From Sepioteuthis lessoniana (lineage: Eukaryota > Mollusca > Cephalopoda > Myopsida > Loliginidae), in assembly GCA_963585895.1 (NCBI GenBank), contig CAUZXS010005791.1, positions 1,987,195 to 2,051,194 of the forward strand: a stretch of DNA of 64,000 nt, given 5' to 3'. Each line of letters opens with the position of its first letter. Within the stretch, counting starts at the first letter, position 1. Below are positions 24,409 to 38,066 of this stretch, piece after piece. Made by a program: the position numbers and the translations under genes. Under the pieces are notes generated by a model that had not been told where the DNA came from, ran no database searches, and saw only the letters and a program-made list of their open reading frames with translations.

Positions 24409-27400
24409 AGGGTCATCTGAAGAACATTCCTCTTTTTTTTTACTCCTACCTCTGTTAACAACAGGTCCAAATTGTAACAGCCCATCGACGACGAACGAAT
24501 TTGGTATCCTCACCACCAACCGGGAGCCAAGAGCGACGAACGCACGTGCTGAGTTGAAAGGAACCAGGATCACAGCCAAGCTCCCACAAGCATTGTATCT
24601 AAAAACCTTACCTTACCTTACTTTTTCTTAAACCTCCCTTAATTTTACTTCCAACCATACCTTTAAAAAAACTTACCTTACCTTACCTTTTCTTAAACTT
24701 CCCTTAATATTACTTCCAACCTTACCATTACAAAACCTTACCTTACCTTAGCTTTTCTTAAACCTCCCTTAACTTTACTTCAATCCTTACCTTTACAAAA
24801 CCTTACCTTACCTTACCTTTTCTTAAACTTCCCTTAACTTTACTTCCAACCTTACCTTTACAAAACCTTACCTTACCTTACTTTGTTTAAACCTCCCTTA
24901 ACTGTACTTACAACCTTACATTTACAAAACCTTACCTACCCTTACAATTTCTTAAACCTCCCTTAACTTTACTTCCAACCTTACCTTTACAAAACCTTAC
25001 CTTATCTTACCTTTTCTTAAAATTCCCTTAAGTTTACTTCCAACATTACCTTTAAAAACCTTACCTTACCTTACCTTTTCTTAAACCTGCCTTAACTTTA
25101 CTTCCAACCTTACCTTTACAAAACCTTACCTTACCTTACCTTTTCTTAAACTTCCCTTAACTTTACTTCCAACCTTACCTTTACAAAACCTTACCTTACT
25201 TTACAATTTCTTAAACCTCCCTTAACTTTACTTCCGACCTTACCATTACAAAACCTTACTTTACCTTACCTTTTCTTAAACTTCACTTAACTTTACTTCT
25301 AACCTTACCTTTACAAAAACTTACCTTATTTTACCTTTTCTTAAACCTCCCTTAACTTTACTTCCAACCTTACCTTTACAAAACCTTACTTTACCTTACC
25401 ATTTCTTAAATTTCCCTTAACTTTACTTCCAACCTTACCTTTACAAAACCTTACCTTACCTTACCTTTTCTTAAACCTCCATTAACTTTACTTCCAACCT
25501 TACCTTTACAAAACCTTACTTTACCTTATCTTACCTTTTCTTAAACCTCCCTTAAATTTACTTCCAACCTTACCTTTAAAAAATCTTACCTTATCTTATC
25601 TTACCTTTTCTTAAACCTCCCTTAAATTAACGTCCAACCTTACCTTTACAAAATCTTACCTTATCTTATCTTACCTTTTCTTAAAAATCCCTTAACTTTA
25701 CTTCCAGCCTTACCTAACCTTCTTTTTCTTATACCTCCCTCAAATGTACTTCAAACCTTACCTTAACAAAACCTTACCTTCCCTTACAATTTCTTAAAAC
25801 TCCCTTAACTTTACTTTCAAACTTACCTTTACAAAACCTTACATTACCTTACAATTTCTTAAACCTCCCTTAACTTTACTTTCAAACTTACCTTTACAAA
25901 ACCTTACCTCACCTTACCTTTTCTTAAAGCTCCCTTAACTTTACTTCCAACCTTACCTTTACAATACCTTACCATAACTTACCTTACCTTTTCTTAAACC
26001 TCCCTTAACTTTACTTCCAAACTTACCTTTACAAAACCTTACCATAACTTACCTTACCTTTTCTTAAACTTCCGTTAACATTACTTCCAACCTTACCTTT
26101 ACAAAACCTTACCTTATCTTACCTTTTCTTAAACGTCCCTTAATTTTACTTCTAAACTTACCTTTACAGAACCTTACCTCACCTTTTCTTAAACCTCCCT
26201 TAACTTTACTTCCAACCTTACCTTTAGATAATCTTACCTTACCTTACCTTTCTTAAAACTCCCTTAACTTTACTTCCAACCTTACCTTTACAAAATCTTA
26301 CCTTACCTTACAATTTCTTAAACATCCTTTAACTTTACTTTCAAACATACCTTTACAAAACCTTACCTTACCTTACCTTTTCTTAAACCTCGCGTAACTT
26401 TACTTTCAAACTTACCTTTACAAAACCTTACCCTAACTTAAATTTACTTCCAACCTCACCTTTATAGAACCTTACCTTGCCTTACCTTACCTTTTCTTAA
26501 ACCTACCTTAACTTTATTTCCAACCTTACCTTTACAAAACCTTACCTTATCTTATCTTTTCTTAAACTTCCCTTAACTTTACTTCCAAACTTACCTTTAA
26601 AGAACCTTACCTTTTTTTACCTTTTCTTAAACGTCCCTTAATTTTACTTCTAAACTTACCTTTACAGAACCTTACCTTATCTTACCTTTTCTTAAAATTC
26701 CCTTAACTTTTCTTACACCCTTACCTTTACAAAACTTTACCTTATCTCCCTTAACATTACTTTCAAACTTACCTTTACAAAACCTTACCTTACCTTACCT
26801 TTTCTGAAACCTCCCTTAACTTTACTTCCAATCTTACATTTACAAAACCTTACCTTACCTTACCTTTTCTTAAACCTCCCTTAACTTTACTTCCTACTTT
26901 ACCTTTACCAAACCTTACATTACCATTTCTTAAACCTCCCTTAACTTTACTTCTAACCTTACCTTTACAAAACCCTACCTTACCTTACCTTTTCTTAAAC
27001 CTCCCTTAACTTTACTTCCAACTTTACCTTTACAAAACCTTACCTTACCTTTTCTTAAACCACCCTTAACTTTACTTCCAACTTTACCTTTACAAAAGCT
27101 TACCTTACCTTTTCTTAAACCTCCCTTAACTTTACTTCAAAACATACCTTTACAAAACCTTACCTTACCTTTTCTTATACCTCCCTTAACTTTACTTCCA
27201 ACCTTACATTTACAAAACCTTACCTTACCTTACCTTTTCTTAAACCTTCCATAACTTTACTTTCAACCTTACCTTAACAAAAACTAACCTTACCTTACCT
27301 TTTCTTAAACCTCCCTAAACTTTACTTCCAACCTTACCTTTACAGAACCTTACCTTATCTTACCTTTTCCTAAACCTCCCTTAACTTTACTTCCAACCTT

Positions 27401-30400
27401 ACCTTTACAAAACCTTACATTTCCATTTCTTAAACCTCCCACGACTTTACTTCCAACCTTACCTTTACAAAACCTTACTTATCTTACCTTTTCTTAAACC
27501 TCCCTTAACTTTACTTCCAACCTTACCTTTACAAAACCTTACCTTTTCTTCAACCTCCCTTAACTTAACTTCCAACCTTACCTTTAAAAAACCTGACCTT
27601 ACATTTTCTTAAACCTCCCTCAACTTTACGTCCAACCTTACCTTTACAAAACCTTACTTATCTTACTTTTTCTTAAACCTCACTTAACTTTACTTCCAAC
27701 CTTACCTTTACAAAACCTTACCTTTTCTTCAACCTCCCTGATTTTTACTTCCAACCTTACCTTTACAAAACCTTCCCTTACCTTTTCATAAACCTCCCTT
27801 AACTTTACTTCCAAGCTTACCTTTAAAAAACCTTACCTTACCTTACCTTTTCTTAAACCTCCCTTAACTGTACTTCCAAACTTACCTTTACAGAACCTTA
27901 CCTTACCTTACAATTTCTTAAACCTCCCTTAACATTACTTTCAACCTTACCTTTACAAAACCTTAATTTATCTTAACTTTTCTTAAACTTCCCTTAACTT
28001 TACTTCCAACCTTACCTTTACAAAACCTTACCTTACCAGATCTTACCTTTTTCATACCGCCATTAACTTTACTTCAAACCTTACCTTTACAAAACCTTAC
28101 CTTATCTTATCTTTTCTTAAACTTCCCTTAACTTTACATCAAACATTACCTTTACAAAATCTTACCTTACAAGATTTTACCTTTTCTTATACCTACCTTA
28201 ACCTTACTTCCAACCTTACCTTTACAAAACCTTGCCTTGTCTTATCTTTTCTTAAACCTCCCTCAACTTCACTTCCAACCTTATCTTTCCAAAACCTTAC
28301 CTTTCTTAAACATCCCTTTACATTACTTCCAACCTTACCTTTACAAAACCTTACCTTTCCTTATCTTTTCTTATTCCTCCCTTAACTTTACTTCCAACCA
28401 TACCTTTACAAAACCTTACCTTAGTTTACCTTACCTTTTCTTATACCTCTCGTAACTTTACTTCCAACCTTACCTTTACAAAACCTTACCTTACCTGACC
28501 TTTTCTTAAACCTCCCTTAACTTTACTTCCAACCTTACCTATACAAAACCTTACCTTACCTTACCTTTTCTTAAACCTCCCTTAACTTTACTTTCAACCT
28601 TACCTTAACAAAAACTAACCTTAACTTACCTTTTCTTAAACCTCCCTAAACTTTACTTCCAACCTTACCATTACATAACCTTACCTTATCTTACCTTTTC
28701 TTCAACCTCCCTTAACTTTACTTCCAACATTACCTTTGCAAAACCTTACCTTATCTTACCTTTTCTTAAACATCCCTTAACTTTACTTTCAACCTTACCT
28801 TAACAAAAACTAACCTTACCTTACCTTTTCTTATACCTCCCTTAACTTTACTTCCAACCTTACCTTTACAAAACCTTACCTTACCTGACCTTTTCTTAAA
28901 CCTCCCTCAACTTTACTTCCAACCTTATCTTTCCAAAAACTTACCTTATCTTACCTTTGCTTCAACCTCCCTTAACTTTACTTCCAACATTACCTTTGCA
29001 AAACCTTACCTTATCTTACCTTTTCTTAAACATCCCTTAACTTTACTTTCAACCTTACCTTAACAAAACCTTACCTTACCTTACCTTTTCTTAAACCTCC
29101 CTTAATTTTACTTCAAACCTTACCTTTAAAAAACCTTACCTTACCTTACCCTTTCTTAAACCTCCCTTAACTGGACTTCCAACCTTACCTTTACAAAACC
29201 TTACCTTACCTGACCTTTTCTTAAACCTCCCTTAACTTTACTTCCAACCTTACCTTTACAAAACTTACCTTACCTTACCTTTTCTTAAACCTCCCTTAAC
29301 TTTACTTTCAACCTTACCTTAAGAAAAACTAACCTTACCTTACCTTTCCTTAAACCTCCCTAAACTTTACTTCCAACCTTACCTTTACAGAACCTTACCT
29401 TATCTTACCTTTTCTTAAACCTCCCTTAACTTTACTTCCAAGCTTACCTTTTCAAAACCTTACATTACCATTTCTTAAACATCTCTCAACTTTACTTCCA
29501 ACCTTACCTTTACAAAACCTTACTTATCTTACCTTTTCTTCAACCTCCCTTAACTTTACTTCCAACCTTACCGTTACAAAACCTTACCTTACCTTACCTT
29601 TTCTTAAACCTCCCTTAATTTTACTTCAAACCTTACCTTTAAAATACCTTACCTTACCTTACCTTTTCTTAAACCTCCCTTAACTGGACTTCCAACCTTA
29701 CCTTTACAAAACCTTACCTTACCTAACAATTTCTTAAACCTCCCTTGACCTTACTTCCAACCTTACCTTTACAAAACCTTAACTTATCTAACCTTTTCTT
29801 AAACTTCCCTTAACTTTACATCCAACCTTACCTTTACAAAACCTTACCTTATCTTACCTTTTCTTATTCTTCCCTTAACATTACTTCCAACCTTACCTTT
29901 ACAAAACTTTAACTTTCCCTATCTTTTCTTATTCCTCCCTTAACTTTACTTCCAACCATACCTTTACAAAACCTTACCTTACTTTACCTTACCTTTTCTT
30001 ATACCTCTCGTAACTTTACTTCCAACCTTACCTTTACAAAACCTTACCTTATCTTACCTTTTCTTAAACTTCCCTTAACTTTACTTCCAACCTTACCTTT
30101 ACAAAACCTTACATTATCTTACCTTTTCTTATATTCCCTTAACTTTATTTCCAATCTTACCTTTACAGAATCTTACCTTATCTTACCTTTTCTTAAACCT
30201 CCCTCAACTTTACTTCCAACCTTATCTTTCCAAAAACTTACCTTATCTTACCTTTTCTTCAACCTCCCTTAACTTTACTTCCAACATTACCTTTGCAAAA
30301 CCTTACCTTATCTTACCTTTTCTTAAACATCCCTTAACTTTACTTTCAACCTTACCTTAACAAAAACTAACCTGACCTTACCTTTTCTTATACCTCCCTT

Positions 30401-31029
30401 AACTTTACTTCCAACCTTACCTTTACAAAACCTTACCTTACCTGACCTTTTCTTAAACCTCCCTTAACTTTACCTTTAACCTTACATTTACAAAACCTTA
30501 CCTTACCTTACCTTTTCTTAAACCTTCCTTAACTTTACTTTCAACCTTACCTTAACAAAAACTAACCTTACCTTACCTTTTCGTAAACCTCCCTAAACTT
30601 TACTCCCAACCTTACCTTTACAGAACCTTACCTTATCTTACCTTTTCTTAAACCTCCCTTAAATTTACTTCCAAACTTACCTTTACAAAACCTTATATTA
30701 ACATTTCTTAAACTTCCCTTAACTTTACTTCTAACCTTACCTTTACAAAACCTTACCTTACCTTTCCTTAAACCTCCCTTAACTTTACTTCCAAATATAC
30801 CTTTACAAAACCTTACCTTACCTTTTCTTAAACCTCGTTTAACTTTACTCCCAACCTTAACTTTACAATTCCTTACCTTACCTTTTCTTAAACCTCCCTT
30901 AACTTTACTTCCAACCTTACCTTTAAAAAACCTTACCTTAGCTTTTCTTCAACCTCCCTTAAGTGGACTTCCAACCCAACTTTACAAAACCTTACATTAC
31001 CTTTTCTTAAACATCCCTTAACATTACTT

Positions 31030-33745
31030 CCAACCTTACCTTTACAAAACCTTACTTTACCTTACCTTTTCTTAAACCTTCCTTTACTTTATTTCCAACC
31101 TTACCTTTACAAAACCTTACCTAACCTTACAATTTCTTACACCTCCCTTAACTTTACTTCCAACCTTACATTTACAAAACCTTACCTTACCTTACCTCAC
31201 CTTTTCTTATACCTCTCTTAACTTTACTTCAACCTTACCTTTACAAAACCTAACCTTATCTTACCTTTTCATAAACTTTCCTTAACTTTACTTCCAACCT
31301 TATCTTTACAAAACCTAACCTTATCTTACCTTTTCATAAACTCCCCTTAACTTTACTTCCAACCCCACCTTTACAAAACCTTGCCTTATCTTACCTTTTC
31401 TTAAACCTCCCTCAACTTTACTTCCAACCTTACCTTTCCAAAACCTTACATTACATTACCTTTTCTTATTCCTCCCTTAACTTTACTCTCAAACTTACCT
31501 TTACAAAACCTTACCTTACCAGATCTTACCTTTTCTTATACCTCCCTTAATTTACTTCAAACCTTACCTTTATAAAACATTACCGTACCTTAGCTTTTCT
31601 TAAACCTCCCTTAACTGTACTTCCAACGTTACCTTTACAAAACCTTACCTTACCTAACAATTTCTTAAACTTCCATTAACTTTACTTCCAACCTAACCTT
31701 TACAAAACCTTACCTTACCAGATCTTACCTTTTTTTATACCTCCCTTAACATTACTTCCAACCTTACCTTTACAAAACCTTACCTCATCTTATCTTTTAT
31801 TAAACTTCCCTTAACTTTACTTCCAACCTTACCTTTACAAAACCTTACCTTATCTAACCTTTTCTTAAACTTCCCTTAACTTTACTTCCAACCTTACCTT
31901 TACGAAACCTTACCTTACCTTACCTTTTCTTATTCATCCCTTAACTTTACTTCCAACCCTACCTTTACAAAAATTTAACTTATCTTACCTTTTCTTCAAC
32001 CTCCCTTAACTTTACTTCCAAACTTACCTTTACAAAATCTTACCTTACCTTTTCTTAAACCTCCTTTAACTTTACTTCCAACCTTACCTTTACAAAACCT
32101 TACATTACCTTTTCTTAAACCTCCCTTAACTTTACTTCCAACCTTACCTTTAAAATACCTTACCTTACCTTACCTTTTCTTAAACCTCCCTTAACTTTAC
32201 TTCCAACCTTACCTTTACAATACCTTACCTTACCTTACCTTTTCTTAAACCTCCCTTAACTTTACTTCCAACCTTACATTTACAAAACCTTACCTTACCT
32301 TTTCTTAAACCTCCCTTAACTTTACTTCCAACCTTACCTTTACAAAACCTTACCTTACCTTTTTTAAAACTCCCTTAACTTTACTTCCAACCTTACCTTT
32401 ACAAAACCTTACCTTACCTTACCTTTTCTTAAACCTCCCTTAACTTTACTTCCAACCTTACCTTTACAAAACCTTACCTTAACTTACCTTTTCTTAAACT
32501 TCCCTTAACTTTACTTCCAACCTTACCTTTACAAAACCTTACTTTACCTTACCTTTTCTTAAACCTTCCTTTACTTTATTTCCAACCTTACCTTTACAAA
32601 ACCTTACCTAACCTTACAATTTCTTACACCTCCCTTAACTTTACTTCCAACCTTACATTTACAAAACCTTACCTTACCTTACCTCACCTTTTCTTATACC
32701 TCTCTTAACTTTACTTCAACCTTACCTTTACAAAACCTAACCTTATCTTAACTTTTCATAAACTTTCCTTAACTTTACTTCCAAACTTATCTTTACAAAA
32801 CCTAACCTTTTCTTACCTTTTCATAAACTCCCCTTAACTTTACTTCCAACCCCACCTTTACAAAACCTTGCCTTATCTTACCTTTTCTTAAACCTCCCTC
32901 AACTTTACTTCCAACCTTACCTTTCCAAAACCTTACATTACATTACCTTTTCTTATTCCTCCCTTAACTTTACTCTCAAACTTACCTTTACAAAACCTTA
33001 CCTTACCAGATCTTACCTTTTCTTATACCTCCCTTAATTTACTTCAAACCTTACCTTTATAAAACATTACCGTACCTTAGCTTTTCTTAAACCTCCCTTA
33101 ACTGTACTTCCAACGTTACCTTTACAAAACCTTACCTTACCTAACAATTTCTTAAACTTCCATTAACTTTACTTCCAACCTAACCTTTACAAAACCTTAC
33201 CTTACCAGATCTTACCTTTTTTTATACCTCCCTTAACATTACTTCCAACCTTACCTTTACAAAACCTTACCTCATCTTATCTTTTATTAAACTTCCCTTA
33301 ACTTTACTTCCAACCTTACCTTTACAAAATCTTACCTTATCTAACCTTTTCTTAAACTTCCCTTAACTTTACTTCCAACCTTACCTTTACAAAACCTTAC
33401 CTTACCTTACCTTTTCTTATTCCTCCCTTAACTTTACTTCCAACCCTACCTTTACAAAAATTTAACTTATCTTACCTTTTCTTCAACCTCCCTTAACTTT
33501 ACTTCCAAACTTACCTTTGCAAAATCTTACCTTACCTTTTCTTAAACCTCCTTTAACTTTACTTCCAACCTTACCTTTACAAAACCTTACCTTACCTTTT
33601 CTTAAACCTCCCTTAACTTTACTTCCAACCTTACCTTTAAAATACCTTACCTTACCTTACCTTTTCTTAAACCTCCCTTAACTTTACTTCCAACCTTACC
33701 TTTACAATACCTTACCTTACCTTACCTTTTCTTAAACCTCCCTTA
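31030..33745. repeat. Higher-order tandem duplication in the satellite, offset about 1,494 bp
   Basis: A segment from about 31030 to 32250 recurs at about 32525-33745 with the same rare variants in the same order. Examples are CCTTTACTTTATTTCC, TTACCTCACCTTTTC, TAAACTCCCCTTAAC, AACCCCACC, CCATTAACTTTAC and CCTCATCTTATCTTTTATT. Shared private variants show recent copying of a block of about 23 units. Confidence 0.88.
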
Positions 33746-34439
33746 ACTTTACTTCCAACCTTACCTTTACAATACCTTACCTTACCTTACCTTTTCTTAA
33801 ACCTCCCTTAACTTTACTTCCAACCCTACCTTTACAATATCTTACCTTACCTTACCTTTTCTTAAACCTCCCTTAACTTTACTTCCAACCTTACCTTTAC
33901 AAAACCTTACCTTACCAGATCTTACGTTTTTTATACCTCCCTTAACATTACTTCCAAACTTATCTTGACAAAACCTTACCTTATCTTATCTTTTATTAAA
34001 CTTCCCTTAACTTTACTTCCAACCTTACCTTTACAAAACCTTACCTTATCTTACCTTTTCTTAAACTTCCCTTAACTTTACTTCCAACCTTACCTTTACA
34101 AAACCTTAGTTTATCTTACCTTTTCTTAAATTTCCCTTAACTTTACTACCAACATTACTTTTACAGAACCTTACCTTATCTTAACTTTTCTTAAACCTAC
34201 CTGAACTTTACTTCCAACCTTATCTTTCCAGAAACTTACCTTATCTTACCTTTTCTTAAACATCCCTTCACATTACTTCCAACTTTACCTTTACAAAACC
34301 TTACCTTACCTTTTCTTAAACCTCCCTTAACTCTACTTCCAACCTTACCGTTACAAAACCTTGCCTTACCTTACCTTTTCTTAAACCTCCCTTAATTTGA
34401 CTTCAAACCTTACCTTTACAAAACCTTACCTTACCTTAC

Positions 34440-35560
34440 ATTTCTTAAAATTCCTTTAACTGTACTTCCAACATTACCTTTACAAAACCTTACCTTACTA
34501 GATCTTACCTTTACTTATACCTCCCTTAACTTTACTTCCAACCTTATCTTTCCAAAAACTTACCTTATCTTACCTTTTCTTAAACATCCCTTAACATTAC
34601 TTCCAACGTTACCTTTACAAAACCTTACCTTACCTTAACTTTTCTTATTCCTCCCTTAACTTTACTTCCAACCTTACCTTTAAAAAACCTTACATTACCT
34701 GATCTTACCTTTTCTTTTACCTCCCTTAAATTGCTTCCAACCTTACCTTGACAAAACCTTACCAGATCTTACCTTTTCTTATACCTCCCTTAACTTTACT
34801 TCCAACCTTATCTTTCCAAAACCTTACCTTATCTTATCTTTTCTTAAACTTCCCTTAACTTTACTTCCAACCTTACCTTTACAAAACCTTACCTTACCTT
34901 TTCTTAAACCTCCCTTAACTTTACTTCCAACCTTACCTTTACAAAACCTTACCTTACCTTTTTTAAAACTCCCTTAACTTTACTTCCAACCTTACCTTTA
35001 CAAAACTTTATCTTACCTTACCTTTTCTTAAACCTACCTTAACGTTACTTCCAACCTTACCTTTACAAAACCTTACCTTACCTTACATTTCTTAAAATTC
35101 CTTTAACTGTACTTCCAACATTACCTTTACAAAACCTTACCTTACTAGATCTTACCTTTACTTATACCTCCCTTAACTTTACTTCCAACCTTATCTTTCC
35201 AAAAACTTACCTTATCTTACCTTTTCTTAAACATCCCTTAACATTACTTCCAACGTTACCTTTACAAAACCTTACCTTACCTTAACTTTTCTTATTCCTC
35301 CCTTAACTTTACTTCCAACCTTACCTTTAAAAAACCTTACATTACCTGATCTTACCTTTTCTTTTACCTCCCTTAAATTGCTTCCAACCTTACCTTGACA
35401 AAACCTTACCAGATCTTACCTTTTCTTATACCTCCCTTAACTTTACTTCCAACCTTATCTTTCCAAAAACTTACCTTATCTTATCTTTTCTTAAACTTCC
35501 CTTAACTTTACTTCCAACCTTACCTTTACAAAATCTTACCTTACCTTTTCTTATTCCTCC
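34440..35560. repeat. Higher-order duplication in the satellite, offset 647 bp
   Basis: TTTCTTAAAATTCCTTTAAC at 34441 recurs at 35088. It is followed in both copies by ACTAGATCTTACCTTTACTT, then CAACGTTACC, then TTTTACCTCCCTTAAATTGC and CCTTGACAAAACCTTACCAG. A third, more diverged copy of part of the block is at about 36340-36700. Confidence 0.85.
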
Positions 35561-38066
35561 CTTAACTTTACTTCCAACCTTACCTTTACAAAACCTTACC
35601 TTACCTTAACTTACCTTTTCTTATACCTCTCTTAACTTTACTTCCAACCTTACCTTTACAAAACCTTATGTTATCTTACCTTTTCTTAAACCTCCCTTAA
35701 CTTTATTCCAACCTTACCTTTACAAAATCTTACCTTACCTTTTCTTAAACCTCCTTTAACTTTACTTCTAACCTTACCTTTACAAAACCTTACCTTACCT
35801 TTTCTTACTCTTCCCTTAACTTTACATCCAACCTTACCTTTACAATACCTTACCTTACCTTACCTTTTCTTAAAACTCCCTTAACTTTACTTCCAACCTT
35901 ACCTTTACAAAACCTTACCATAACTTACAATGTCTTAAACCTCCCTTAACTTTACCTCCAACCTTACCTTTACAAAACCTTACCGTATCTTACCTTTTCT
36001 TAAACTTCCTTTAACTTTACTTCAAACCTTACGTTTACAAAACCTTACCTTATCTTACCTTTTCTTAAACATCCCATAACATTACTTCCAACGTTACCAT
36101 TACAAAACCTTACCTTATCTTACCTTTTCTAATTCCACCCTTAACTTTACTTCCAACCTTACCTTTACAAAAACTTACCTTATCTTACCTTTTCTTAAAC
36201 ATCCCTTAACTTTACTTCCAACCTTACCTTTACAAAACCTTACCTTATCTTACCTTTTCTTAAACTTCCCTTAACTTTACTTCTAACCTTACCTTTACAG
36301 AAACTTACCTTATCTTACCTTTTTTTAAACCTCCCTGAACTTTACTTCCAACCTTATCTTTCCAAAAACTTACCTTATCTTACCTTTTCTTAAACATCCC
36401 TTAACATTACCTCCAACGTTACCTTTACAAAACCTTACCTTACCTTAACTTTTCTTATTCCTCCCTTAACTTTACTTCCAACATTACCTTTACAAAACCT
36501 TACATTACCTGATCTTACCTTTTCTTTTACCTCCCTTAAATTACTTCCAACCTTACCTTGACAAAACCTTACCAGATCTTACCTTTTCTTATACCTCCCT
36601 TAACTTTACTTCCAACCTTACCTTTCCAAAACCTTACCTTATCTTATCTTTTCTTAAACTTCCCTTAACTTTACTTCCAACCTTACCTTTACAAAACCTT
36701 ACCTTACCTTTTCTTAAACCTCCCTTAACTTTACTTCCAACCTTACCTTTACAAAACCTTACCTTACCTTTTCTTAAACCTCCCTTAACTTTACTTCTAA
36801 CCTTACCTTTACAAAACCTTACCTTACCTTTTTCAAAACTCCCTTAACTTTACTTCCAACCTTACCTTTACAAAACCTTACCTTACCTTACCTTTTCTTA
36901 AACCTCCCTTAACTTTACTTCCAACCTTACCTTTACAAAACCTTACCTTACCAGATCTTACCTTTTCTTATACCTCCCTTAACTTTACTTCCAACCTTAC
37001 CTTTACAAAACCTTACCGTATCTTATCTTTTCTTAAACTTCCCTTAACTTTACTTCCAAACTTACCTTTAAAGAACCTTACCTTATCTTACCTTTTCTTA
37101 AACCTCCCTTAACTTTACTTTCAACCTTACCTTTACAAAACCTTACCTTATCTTATCTTTTCTTAAACCTCCCTCAACTTTACTTCCAACCTTATCTTTC
37201 CCAAACCTTATCTTATCTTACCTTTTCTTAAACATCCCTTAACATTACTTCCAACCCTATCTTTACAAAACCTTACCTTACCTTACCTTTTATTATTCCT
37301 CCCTTAACTTTACTTCCAACCTTACCTTTACAAAACAATACCTTACCTTACATTACCTTTTGTATACCTCTCTTAAGTTTACTTCCAACCTTACCTTTAC
37401 AAAACCTTACCTTACCTTACCTTTTCTTAAACCTCCCTTAACTTTACTTCCAACCTTACCTTTACAAAACCTTACCTTACCTTACCTTTTCTTAAACCTC
37501 CCTTAAGTGTACTTCCAACCTTACCTTTACAAAACCTTAACTTACCTTACAATTTCTTAAACCTGCCTTAACTTTACTTCCAACCTTACCTTTACAAAAC
37601 TTTACCTTATCATACCTTTTCTTAAACTTCCCTTAACTTTACTTCCAACCTTACCTTTACAAAACCTTACCTTATCTTACCTTTTCTTATTCTTCCCTTA
37701 ACATTACTTCCAACCTTACCTTTACAAAACCTTACCTTACCTTACCTTGTCTTATTCCTCCCTTAACTTTACTTCCAACCTTACCTTTAAAAAACCTTAC
37801 CTTACCTTACCTTACCTTTTCTTATACCTCCCTTAACTTTACTTCCAACATTACCTTTACAAAACCTTACCTTATCTTACCTTTTCTTATACTTCCCTTA
37901 ACTTTACTTCCAACCTTACCTTTACAAAACCTTACCTTATCTTACCTTTTCTTAAACTTCCCTTAACTTTACTTCCAACATTGCCTTTACAAATCCTTAC
38001 CTTACCTTTTCTTAAACCTCCCTTAACTTTACTTCCAACCTTACCTTTACAAAACCTTACCTTACC

